DNA from: Sepiola atlantica
Taxonomy: Eukaryota > Mollusca > Cephalopoda > Sepiida > Sepiolidae
Direction: 5' to 3'
NCBI GenBank assembly: GCA_963556195.1
Contig: OY744517.1
Location: forward strand, 82,355,714-82,419,713
Length of the DNA stretch: 64,000 bases
A program made the position numbers and the translations under genes. The notes under the pieces were generated by a model. That model saw only the letters and a list, made by a program, of their open reading frames with translations. It made no database searches and was not told the DNA's origin. Shown one piece after another: positions 31,802 through 41,580 of this stretch. The number at the start of each line of letters is the position of its first letter. Positions within the stretch are counted from its first letter, which is position 1.

Positions 31802-33655
31802 AATAAGACACACTAATCACGTGAAGGACCCACAAATAACAATTAGAAGAGAGAGAGGTTATGACAAATTAGATGATGAGTGAATGCGTGCGTAACTATA
31901 TGGATTACGTGGTACAAAGATGCTCAACAAAACAATGAACTATTTCATCATTAATTTACATAAATTACGACTGGAACTAATCAAGTAAAGATTTGGCCAG
32001 AGTCCCCCCCCCCCCCTCGCCGATCTTCCAAAATCAGAAAGACAGAAAAAGAAAGATCAAAGCTTATCAATATAGCATATAAATAGCTTGGTGTTCGTAA
32101 GTGCTTTCTAGAATTTTATCACAGCAAATTTTCTTCTAAAGCAGCAAAAGTTTTGGGGCTAAATGTAGATCAGCTTTTGTTGAATATCTGGGAGACTTGC
32201 TGTAAGCAATACGAATAATCCAATGCACTTAGCTGATCTAATATAAAGTTTTCTCTAAGGAGCTTATATTTGAAATCCATTTTCTTTTAAGAGAGAAAAA
32301 AAAAAATTGAATGGTGCTGTTACTCAATTAACGAACAAAATTGATTCATCAGGTTATGTTTTAGATCAAGGTTTAACCTTTTGGTCATAAGCCTTTTTAA
32401 TTGGGTCACAAAATAATTGGGATAAATATAAAATAGCCTATTTAATTTTGTAGGCTGTCATTTTAGCATTCGTCTGACCTGATGACGTAATAGAGTAGTC
32501 AGACCAATGTCCAATTCCTAAGCTAATGTCACTGTCAATACAACTGCAAATATTTTGTTGATAAATTGTCAATTGGGGTTTGTGAATGGATTTAGTTAAA
32601 ATGGAGATAGTTTCCAAATCAATAAAGTGAGAAGAGCTAAAAATAAGTTACTCTTCTTAAAATAATTTTTTCTTTATTGTTTTCCATGTAAATATTGTAT
32701 TACAACCATTTATTTAATTTCTGTCTTGATCTATAAAATGGATTTTTTTTTATTTGCACGTATTTTATTATTAGATTCAGCATCAAAAAGGGATTAAAAA
32801 ATGCAGTTTTACATTTTTTTTTATAGATTGAAATTCAAATTAATGTACATGGAGGTCATTTGTATATCATACATCAGTAATAAAACACGCAAGATTTCAA
32901 ATCGGTTTGGTTTCTTTACAGTTAAGCTGTCTGAGAATAGATATAATGGAAAAAAAAAAGAAAAATACTATTTTGATAAATATGGATTTTAAGTAAAGAT
33001 ATCTACATACATTCACTGGCAGTGTATTGACTTTCTTTTAATCACTTAAGGTTCCAAAACTACTTGATAAGATTGTGTCATATTTGGTATGATGGCATAT
33101 TTGGTATGATGGCATCCTTTGTCAAATGAATGTGTGTGCAGGGTGGGGGGGGGGGGTAAGTAAAGCTACGACTACTAAAATCGAATGCATGGCCTCCCGA
33201 ATTATTGGTCAAAACTGCACCAAATTTGGCATGAAATACCGATGGCATGCCTAATGTGCCAAGGGGAAGGGGTAAAAATTGTAATACAATTCATAAGACT
33301 TATAGGTTCAAAACTAGTCGACAAAATTCGAAATTTATCCTGATGCAGCCTCGACATAAAAGATGTATCATAGGATCAACATTAATAGTATTGTCCTTAT
33401 TCTGTTAATACTATTACCATTAGTTAAATATATATGGGTTCAAAACCATTGGATAATATTTCAAGTAAAACCAATAATAGTTATCCGCAAGAGCTAAACT
33501 AAAATCTACCCATTAGATGCTTTTCAGCTTCTATAAAATAAAAACAGGACTGCAGTCTACCTAACTCCCAGGCAGTTAATTTTAAATTCAAAGCGAGTAC
33601 TCTGCTATGAATAATTCAATGTTTACCTTTGTGTACCGTAACATACAAACAGTCG

Positions 33656-33692
<37 letters not shown>

Positions 33693-34933
33693 AAAGTCTA
33701 CTTTGTATAACTTAATGTTAAACGTTTGCTTCTGGATCACAGAAAGGAGAAAAGAAAAACTTAAGCCCCCCACTCCGCACTCACTGTTCATAAAAACAGG
33801 TTAATTTATTCAGGGTTATTATTAGCCTCGACTAAATACTACAGACAGTTTCAATCAATAGCACTGCAAGAGGCAGGTAATATCAGTTACACAATTCAGA
33901 AGAAACTCTTGACGTGGAAAAAACAGTCAAGACAGAAAAAGCCCCCCAAAATGAGGAGTGGAACAAGCAAAGGTCAAGAAATGACATTTGGATCTCCCCC
34001 ACAAAACTTGTTTGTCATTTTACTTTTTGACCAAATTTACTTCGTAATTGTGTGGTAATCATTTCGTCTTGTCAACTTTGCTTAGAGATTAGTGATTTAT
34101 AAAGGTCAAATCTCGGTAAATATTAATAGCTGGATGTGAGAATATAAGATATAACTAAACCCTGTATCAAAATGGAGGGTGGGACTAAAAGATTGGCTAA
34201 ACTGGTACTAATGGACTGCCGATGAGTTGTTTTATGGATCATATAACACAACTTATTTGTCCTAATTAAATCATAAATATCAAAGGTGGTTTCCTAAAAC
34301 AGCCACAGGCCAACGTCTTTATATATATATATATAAATAAATGAAAAAAAAAAAAAAAAAAAAAATCTACTAATGTAATAGTATTAAGAACAACTTATTA
34401 ATCTCTATCTAAATTTAGGTGTGTGCATATTTTTATATTTGTATTGTTGTTGCAACGACGTTCACCCTGGTTGGGTTGAGCTGGTATTTACTCTGGCCTG
34501 CACTATATCTCGAATCAAGGTCACACAAGATTGCTATCCAATCGCAATTCCTCCGTAGAAGGCTGATGACCATCTGTTAACCTGAGAGTTTAGACAAATC
34601 CTCCTTCATGGTTTTTGTTCAGTGCCTCAATTGTCTACTGACAAATCTATTTGTATGGACTCCTAAACTAATTAACCGATCATTATGTATTTTGGAATGC
34701 AGCCCCTAAGCATGAGAGGTCGTAATGTGGACTATAGTTTAATTTAGTTTTATGTGAAGGGGGTAAAAGGTGATGGAAGCCCTCCATGAAAATTCAGATA
34801 CTTCCGATTTTTGTGAAATTTTAATAGATATTAGACATCAATTAATAAATGTTCCCCAAATTTCAGTTCCTTCAGAGTATTTTATAGGATTTTAAGTGGG
34901 GGGGGGGCATAATATTGACACAACCTCCCATTT

Positions 34934-34988
<55 letters not shown>

Positions 34989-35864
34989 CAGATTTGGATT
35001 AAATTTGATCCATAGTTATTACACACCATTTAAGCAATATTCAATGAATTTCAATTTCTCAAGCTTAAAACTTAAATTTTATGCATTTTCTAAAAATCAA
35101 AATCATGTGATGGATTTTGTTCAAAATTAGAATAAGGATTCTAGACATGAAGTTTAGTATCATATCTTGCTTTTAATCTTTGTAAGCAGATAAAAATGGT
35201 ACAAAACTTCTTTTTGGGGGAATTAATTTTATCCTTCTTGAGACAGGTAGTCTAGTTAAATATAAGTATTTCTTAATAAAGCACTGTTATTAATACATTT
35301 TTTAAAATTAGTTTTTACCAACTGCATATCAATAACAGACGATTTCAAATCGGTTATCTACTAATTCAAGCTGCTTTACATGCAGAGTGAATGCAAGATA
35401 ACCTGTGTCTCATAAGAAAAAGTAACTTAAAGGAAAATGAATAAATCAATTAAACTAGTTAAATATAATCTAAAATCTTGTACCACCTACAACAAATGCA
35501 TCCACTGCTACATATAAACAAATAATATTGTGTGGAGGAAAATCAAGAATGACCAAATCAGTAAGATATCATGTCGGATTGTTAAGGGTACATAATGTAA
35601 TTTGAAAACCCTTCAGCAGACATTTTTATTTTCTTATTTTAACTGCCTAGTCAAGGATTGGCAAACATACGAGTGTAACACTAACACACAATAATAATCC
35701 CCTAATGTTTTTTTGTTTTTTTTTTTAAATTCAGTATTAAACTTCTTCGTAATTAAAGATTTAAAAAATACAGGAAGTGTATAACTATAAAATAGTATTT
35801 ACGATAATCCTTTTAGGTTTAAACTATTTAAAAAAAAATTCATATTGAATGTAGTTTTGTTTGC
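31802..35864. other. No gene; simple repeats and AT-rich DNA
   Basis: Contains C-runs at 31985 and G-runs at 33145 and 34900, a 31-nt A-run at 33660, (TA)n at 34320 and a longer (TA)n at 34937-34986. A 17-bp direct repeat (CATATTTGGTATGATGG) is at 33079-33113. The stretch 34440-34740 is GC-richer and may be an old repeat. No coding domain recognised. Confidence 0.45.
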
Positions 35865-36020
35865 ATGTTTCAATAGCAAATCAACCTTTTATGGGATTAT
35901 TTAATGCCGAAGCACAATACCTATTGCATACAATTAATTTAACATAAGTTGCTATTTTTATTCATAGCTGGGAGGAAATTATGAGTTTATACCTTTCCCA
36001 ACAGTATTAGTATTTTTGGT
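35865..36020 (+). repeat. Dispersed repeat, left of FB-1 copy 4
   Basis: It shares words in order with 9625-9770 and 36475-36625: GGGATTATTTAATGCCGAAG, AATACCTATTGCATA, AATTTAACATAAGTTGCT, then CCCAACAGTATTAG. With 36475 it flanks the foldback in direct orientation. Confidence 0.55.
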
Positions 36021-36039
36021 ATCATTGAAAACCCACCCT

Positions 36040-36430
36040 GTGATAATTCTCCAAAAAATAAAAATTAAATTTTACTGTTTTCATGTAATCAGCCTGAAAA
36101 AGTAGACAGTAAATAAAGAAAAAGAAAAAAATTAGAATTTAGAGTGTGGGATCACTTTTGCATATAAATTTAATATAAAATTAATCACTCACTTCTGTGC
36201 CACCAGGCAGTAATGATCAGCCACTTCCCAATCAGATAGCACTTTTAAGGACCGGTCCTTAAATGCACTATCTGGCCTAGAAGTTAGTAATCATTTTACA
36301 TTAAATTTATATGCAAAAGTGATTGCCCCATTCTAAAGTCTAAAATATATATTTTTTTAAATTTCTTTTTACTGTTAACTTTTCAGGTTGTTTACATGTA
36401 ATCGCCTTAAAAAGTAGAATTTTTTTTGTG
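36040..36430. mobile_element. Foldback repeat family FB-1, copy 4
   Basis: The left arm has TTAGAATTTAGAGTGTGGGA, CACTTTTGCATATAAATTTA. The right arm mirrors it with TAAATTTATATGCAAAAGTG and CCATTCTAAAGTCTAAA. The centre is a 40-bp near-palindrome (36234-36273) around a perfect 20-bp core TTTAAGGACCGGTCCTTAAA at 36244-36263. Almost the whole element is one inverted repeat. Confidence 0.7.
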
Positions 36431-36474
36431 TGAATTAGCAACGAGTGTAGGGCTACAGTTGTACCAAATTTTTA

Positions 36475-36625
36475 TTCATAGCTTGGTTTAGGTGTTTTAT
36501 AACAAATAATTTTTGGGTTAATACCAAAATACAATATTATATACGATTAATTTAATACAAGTTGCTTGGAGAGAGAAGGGGGGGGGGTGTTACATGTTCA
36601 TATCTCTTCCAAAAGTATTAGTGCA
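36475..36625 (+). repeat. Dispersed repeat, right of FB-1 copy 4
   Basis: Shares AATACAATATTATATACGAT, TTAATTTAATACAAGTTGCT and CCAAAAGTATTAGTG with the copy at 35865-36020. A G-run lies at 36583. Confidence 0.5.
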
Positions 36626-36784
36626 TAAATGACCAAAATAGAGATTGAGTGTGCAGGTCAGAAAGAGATTTACTGGTTTTATAAAATGTTTTTTTTTTTA
36701 ATTCTTTAATAATTCTTCTGAGGAATGTTTATCATATTTTAAAATATCAAAAATAACCTAATAATTTTTTTAAATCCAGAAAAT

Positions 36785-37097
36785 AAATTTGTATAATTTG
36801 GATCATTCAGACTATTGTTCTCATTTTGAGTGTTATTCTCACGTTTCGGTCGATGTAACCTCAGACTTTCTTCAGGTGTATCTCGTCAAACTCGTGAATC
36901 TGCAGGGAATTTCGAACAGAACCCTTTATTTAATCCATGGGGGTAGCATGTTCACGTTCCGTCAGCCATGACCGGGTAGAAGTCTTCAGTAATTTGCAAT
37001 TCCTAGCATCGCCCACACTTAGGATTGAACCTTCAAAAGATTGCACCTAGAACTTAGTACTTTATCCGTTAGGCTAAAGGTCCTTGCAAGGACCTTT
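36785..37097 (-). mobile_element. tRNA-headed SINE (arginine-tRNA-like head)
   Basis: On the minus strand, TAGCCTAACGG (37066-37076) is a box A and GGTTCAATCC (37022-37031) is a box B, about 35 bp apart as in tRNA genes. The pattern TAGCCTAACGGATAA resembles arginine tRNA. The body continues to about 36785 and includes ACACCTGAAGAAAGTCTGAG and GACCGAAACGTGAGAATAAC. A perfect 22-bp palindrome AAAGGTCCTTGCAAGGACCTTT (37076-37097) forms the 5' border. The acceptor-stem pairing is lost, so it is not a working tRNA. Confidence 0.7.
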
Positions 37098-37947
37098 ACC
37101 GTAAAAAAAAAAAATACAAAAAATACAAAAAATTGTATAAAAACTACATCATTTGCTCTCTCTCCAATATATATATATATATATATATATATCTCCATGT
37201 CTAATGCTATGTTCAGAATCTCATTCTGTGATTAAGGGGAGAGCATCAATGCACAGGATAAATTAAATTGGATTAGTAGTAAGAAGGGAAAATAAGTGAT
37301 TTACCATTTGTACTTATACTGTATAAACTAGCTGTCCCTACCTGGCGTTGCATGGGAGTCTTAAGTTTCATTTCTGTTTAACTCATTTAAGTTGTACTTT
37401 TTCATAAGAAAATATTTATATAAGATAATGCAATGAAATAATTTTATTTAAAAAATAAATAAATAATAAAATCGCTTTAGCAATAAAATCGATCAAACAT
37501 CTTAAAATACTTTCAATTTTTATTTTTTAAAATCAAACCATCGCTACAATGATTTTTCTTTGTGGTCGTTGGAAATTTAAAAGGGACTTTGAATCTGTCC
37601 ATTACAAAGTAATTTTATATTATTTTATAGGGAAAAATAGGGACACAAATTCATTTGTTCCTGCATAAGTTTTGAAGGTATTAAAACAGTTCCTGTATCG
37701 ACTTGTTGCTTTTACAGCACGCGGGAGTACTTTTGCAGTAATCCCTCCCAACTTTTACGGAACATTTTATGTAACTGTTGATCTTTGGAACATTAACTGT
37801 GCGCATCTTCACATTTTTTCCACCGACATTGTTTTCTTCACCGTCGTCAACCTGAATGGTAGTATGTTTACCTCCGCCGCTGTTGATGCTGGGGTTAGTT
37901 TCGTCTTTTTTTTTTTTTTTTTTTTTAAAGATGTCTCTCCATTCTGT
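37098..37947. other. No gene; possible dispersed repeat
   Basis: A/T tracts and (TA)n at 37170-37190. The stretch from 37330 (AGCTGTCCCTACCTGGCGTTG) resembles a repeat end whose inverted counterpart (GGGCAATGCTGGGTG..CTGCTAGTA) is at 60665-60695. The open frame at 37672-37986 runs into a T-run and has no domain. Confidence 0.4.
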
Positions 37948-38327
37948 TACTCAATACTTGGCCTTTTGGCTAAGATCAAAGTATAGTATCTGTTCCGATG
38001 GATACTGCACCCCATAGACTGGTATTGTCTTGGCCTTCAGGGCTTGATTTACGCCAGTCTGTGCAGTTCTAGGAGGTCCACCCTTCCAGGCTTCGCCTCC
38101 CCTCTTTGGGGAGGAGTAAGTTTATTGCTTACTGCCTGAGACACCCCTACCGGGGAATGCCGACGGGACTGCCCAGGCAATTTTTAATAGCCAAAGTTCT
38201 CACCTCTCGGGCACTGGCTTTTCAAACCCCACTTTCCCGACCCGGGGTCACATCTTACTTGTGGGAGTAAGATAAAACTGGCCTTGTGCCTAACTCCTGG
38301 AGAGGAGTAAATAAATACTCAATACTT
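37948..38327 (+). mobile_element. U2-headed SINE, copy 7, with 12-bp TSD
   Basis: TACTCAATACTT occurs at 37948-37959 and 38316-38327. The SINE (37960-38315) opens GGCCTTTTGGCTAAGATCAA, AGTATAGTATCTGTTCCGAT, the U2 5' region without its first bases. The body shows stem-loops CCTCCCC-TCTTT-GGGGAGG, ATCTTACT-TGTGGG-AGTAAGAT and ACTCCT-GGAG-AGGAGT. It includes the CTCGGGCACTGGCTTTTCAA segment missing from copies 2 and 9. Confidence 0.92.
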
Positions 38328-38509
38328 TGGAATCGATGAACGTGATTATAATAGATACCACCATGCCTAACTAGTACCGGTTTCCTATCACAGTTAAGAT
38401 ATATTCTCTCACCCATTTCCATATTTATGCATTATCAAGTGCAAGCAGGCAGTTAAATTTAAGGTTAGCTGATTCTAGTTTTTTTTTTTCTCCAGGGAAG
38501 GGAAGAAAA

Positions 38510-38815
38510 CTACCTTCTCACCAGACCAAACTGAGACTGGCAGTCTTGGGCATTCTGGTGTGCCTAGTTCTGTCAGTCAGGTATATTCCCGTGCAGTTCT
38601 AGGAGGTTCACCTTCCCAGGCTTTACCTTCTTGCCCTTTGAGAAGAGGTTAATTTATTGCTAATCGCCTTAGACACCCCTACCAGGGGCTGCTAAGGGAA
38701 TTTTAGTTTGACCAGAGTGCTCTTTCTCTTGGGCGCTGGCTTTTTAAATCCCACTTTGCTGACCTTCTGTTTAATCTTCCTACAGTGAGTGGGAGATAAA
38801 TAACCTACCTCCTCA
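38510..38815 (+). mobile_element. SINE copy 8: shared body, non-U2 head
   Basis: Body words from GTGCAGTTCTAGGAGGTTCA onward match the family (CCAGGCTTTACCTTCTTGCC, ATTTATTGCTAATCGCC, ACACCCCTACCAGGGG, GGGCGCTGGCTTTTTAAAT). Its head is GACTGGCAGTCTTGGGCATT, then CTGGTGTGCC and CTGTCAGTCAGG. It can fold like copy 6's head (CTGGCAG with CTGTCAG outside, GGCA with TGCC inside). ACTACCTTCTCACCA and CCTACCTCCTCACCA flank it as a probable old target duplication. Confidence 0.7.
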
Positions 38816-39199
38816 CCACTACAAAAATCCACCCCATCTGAATGTGTAACAAAATAATTTTAATACGAAGTTTACCCTATCCACCTTGACAGTTGATGCC
38901 AACCTAATTGCAGGTAATACCCTAATGACATTGTCTGCTTCTAGCCCACTGCACATCTCCATGTAATCACCCTTTGACTTCTACTTTAAAACATAAAATA
39001 ATGAACAAGTCATTTTTCTTCTGTACTCAAGACTTCAATTTGAAGAATAAGTTATGCATTTTGCCGTGACACAAATTTGTAACATCACCATACGTTACAT
39101 TCATGTAAATATTAAGTCTCACATATCAGTATGTAAAAGAAAAATATTTTTATGTACAAATAAGGATTTGTAATAAGATTATTTTTTTGTATTATAACG
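38816..39199. other. No feature seen
   Basis: AT-rich spacer up to the purine tract. Confidence 0.5.
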
Positions 39200-39224
39200 G
39201 AAGAAAAAAAAAAAAAAGCGAAAC

Positions 39225-39258
<34 letters not shown>

Positions 39259-39491
39259 AAAAAAAAAAATGGAAAAAAAAAATGGAAAAAAAAAAAAAAG
39301 AAATGGAAAAAAAGAGAAAAGGAAAAAAAGAGAAAAGGAAAAAAGAGAAAAGGAAAAAAAGAGAAAAGGAAAAAAAGAGAAAAGGAAAAAAAGAGAAAAG
39401 GAAAAAAGAGAAAAGGAAAAAAAAGAAAAGAAAAAAAATGAAAGAAAAGAAAAAAAATGAAAGAAAAGAAAAAAAATGAAAGAAAAAGAAA
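39200..39491 (+). repeat. Homopurine tract with GAGAAAAGGAAAAA repeats
   Basis: Almost only A and G on the plus strand, apart from a few T in TGG and TGA words. The unit GAGAAAAGGAAAAA(A) is repeated about eight times around 39313-39430. Such tracts can form triplex structures. The lysine-rich and phenylalanine/serine-rich frames here are artefacts of the repeat. Confidence 0.9.
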
Positions 39492-39998
39492 TTGACAACA
39501 TTCAAAATGACAAAGAACTGAACTATTTTCTAGTCACAAGATTAAAAAGAAAAATAAGATAAATAAAAGAATTGTAATTATCTACAGCGATTGTCTTCTA
39601 TTTAATATTACTAGACTAACTCGTTGGACAACTTTGTTTTTCAAGGAAATTAATTAAATATTTAGCTATTTGTGCTTTTGTTAAATTATCTAATTTACTT
39701 TCATCTGGTATTTATGTCCAATCAAATGACAAATTTACAAAGCATCTTTGCTTTATGGGAATAACGCAAGTCTTTTAGAAATCTACTAAAAATTTTTTTA
39801 TTATTATGTACGAGTGTGACAAAGTGGCGGGGCACAGAAGAACTACAAAAGATTGGTACACTAGTATATATTTGGGACCCACACAGGGTACGATGAGAAA
39901 AAAAAAAAAAAGAAAAAGATAACAAGCACTGAAAAAAGATTTATTTTTAATTTTTCACAAATGTTTTCATTTTGAATACAGCAAGCGATGGGACGGTT
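39492..39998. other. No gene seen
   Basis: AT-rich with an A-run at 39899. No domain or repeat copy found. Confidence 0.5.
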
Positions 39999-40359
39999 AC
40001 AGGCTAACCCCTTTTGGCTAAGATCAAAGTGTAGTATCTGTTCCGATGGATACTGCACCCCATAGACTGGTATTGTCTTGGCCTTCGGGGCTTGATTTAC
40101 GCCGGTCTATGGGTCTGTCTTGTGCAGTTTTAGGAGGTCCACCCTCCCAGGCTTCGCCTCCCCTCTTTGGGGAGGAGTAAGTTTATTGCTTACTGCCTGA
40201 GGCGCCCCTACCGGGGAATGCCGACGGGGCTGCCCAGGCAATTTTTAAACCCCACTTTCCCGACCCGACCTTGGGTCACATCTTACTTGTGGGAGTAAGA
40301 TAAAAACTGGCCTTGTGCCTAACTCCTGGAGAGGAGTAAATCAATACAGGTTAACCCCT
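39999..40359 (+). mobile_element. U2-headed SINE, copy 9, with 14-bp TSD
   Basis: ACAGGCTAACCCCT at 39999-40012 and ACAGGTTAACCCCT at 40346-40359 differ by one base, a good target duplication. The SINE opens TTTTGGCTAAGATCAAAGTG, TAGTATCTGTTCCGATGG. It has the CCTCCCC-TCTTT-GGGGAGG, ATCTTACT-TGTGGG-AGTAAGAT and ACTCCT-GGAG-AGGAGT stem-loops. Like copy 2 it lacks the CTCGGGCACTGGC segment, which suggests a subfamily. Confidence 0.92.
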
Positions 40360-41039
40360 ATCGCCGGCTGTCATTGTTTTAAAGGGTGACAAGTCAGATG
40401 TCTGAGGTGAGTTCAGTGCAGGAATAATGTAAGCCATGAGAAAACGAAGGGACATCATATAGTTGCGTCCAGGGCCGAACACTGCATAGGTTGCGGCTGA
40501 GCTGGTAGAAAGAGAGAGATAGTGATTTACGAGAGAAAATTCTGATAAGTAAAGTTACCAATGAAAATGGTTCTTGGGTAAGGTAGGTAGAACTTGGTCC
40601 AAAGCACAGAGATATTAACCTCCAATCAGCGAAATACTTTTTTGTTATTATAACTACAAGTTTCACAGAAATACATATCTTTTATATTAAGAATATTTCT
40701 TAGAGTTATCGATATGTCGCTTTTTAAATTTTTTTTTTTTTTTTAACGTATTTCTTATCCCTCAATTGACGTATAGTTCTCTAATCAACACAACGTCGGG
40801 GAAGTTCGGCTCGGTCAATGAAGACGATACGCCACCCCAGTTTTCTTCAGGGAAGCGGAAACTTTGTCAACACTGGTGTCCCAAGAATATGGTCAAAGTT
40901 GGTGATGCCACATCAACCGACACTAGAGGTATTAGCCCAGGGTATGAGTGGAAGCGACCGAGTGCAAGGGCTAAATCATTGCTTGCTGCAAGGGGACTGA
41001 GACACTAATTCACCATATGAATAAAGAGTTTTGTAAATT
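40360..41039. other. No recognised gene
   Basis: Open frames at 40394-40666 (minus) and 40766-41008 (plus) have mixed composition but no domain. The 40790-41010 segment is GC-richer and may be an old retroelement piece. A T-run is at 40729. Confidence 0.35.
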
Positions 41040-41580
41040 AAAAAAAAATTGGGGGGGGGGGGGGGAATCGACCCAGACAAGAAGTACCTTGATGTAAATA
41101 GCTAATAAGAACGAAAGATGATTATCACAAAGACAGGAAATACCTATTGGTCTTAGTCTTGATTAGATCAAGGCTATAGGTAGGAGAAAAACAGTCAGCA
41201 GGAAGAGAATTCCACAAGTCTGCAGTTCTTGGAAAGAAGCTACTGGAATAGGAAGCTGTATTATAATGAGGTATCAAAACAGCGAATTGATGAAGACCAC
41301 TAGACCAACGAGTCAAACGAGCTGGAACAAAGAAAGCAAGGAATAGATCATATAACTCTGAAAAAGCACATGCCATAATAGTATTTATAGAAAAGACTGA
41401 GAATAGCAACATCACGTCTGTGAGAGAGGGTGCAGATAAGAAGAAAGGGTAGAGCCAATCAAATTAAATACCAAGAACCCTCAAATGGGACAGATTCCAT
41501 ACATGGTCTGATAGATTTGTAGAGATAGAGAATAACCTCAGGTGTAAGAAAGTGTTTGGAGTGATAGAACCGATTTTACG
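41040..41580 (-). mobile_element. LINE 3' end (family L-B), copy 1
   Basis: Minus-strand frames read SLTDVMLLFSVF near 41390-41430, then LVGPLVFINSL, and SSSFFPRTADLWNSLPADCF (about 41180-41240) before a stop at 41125 after RYFLSL. SFFPRTxxLWNSLP is the conserved C-terminal block of many LINE polymerases. Upstream, CMESVPFEG near 41500 fits the same protein. A G-run of about 14 lies in the 3' flank at 41050. Confidence 0.8.

Noticed and set aside
37022..37097. Functional tRNA-Arg gene
   Set aside because: Box A and B are present but the acceptor stem does not pair and a SINE body follows.
37672..37986. 104-residue plus-strand frame
   Set aside because: It ends in a T-run and the SINE head, and starts in a dispersed repeat; no domain found.
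37960..38002. Functional U2 snRNA gene
   Set aside because: Only the first 40-odd bases match. The Sm site and 3' stem-loops are absent, and target duplications show a retroposed SINE.
39112..39505. Phenylalanine/serine-rich and lysine-rich open frames
   Set aside because: They translate a homopurine repeat and its complement; no coding character.
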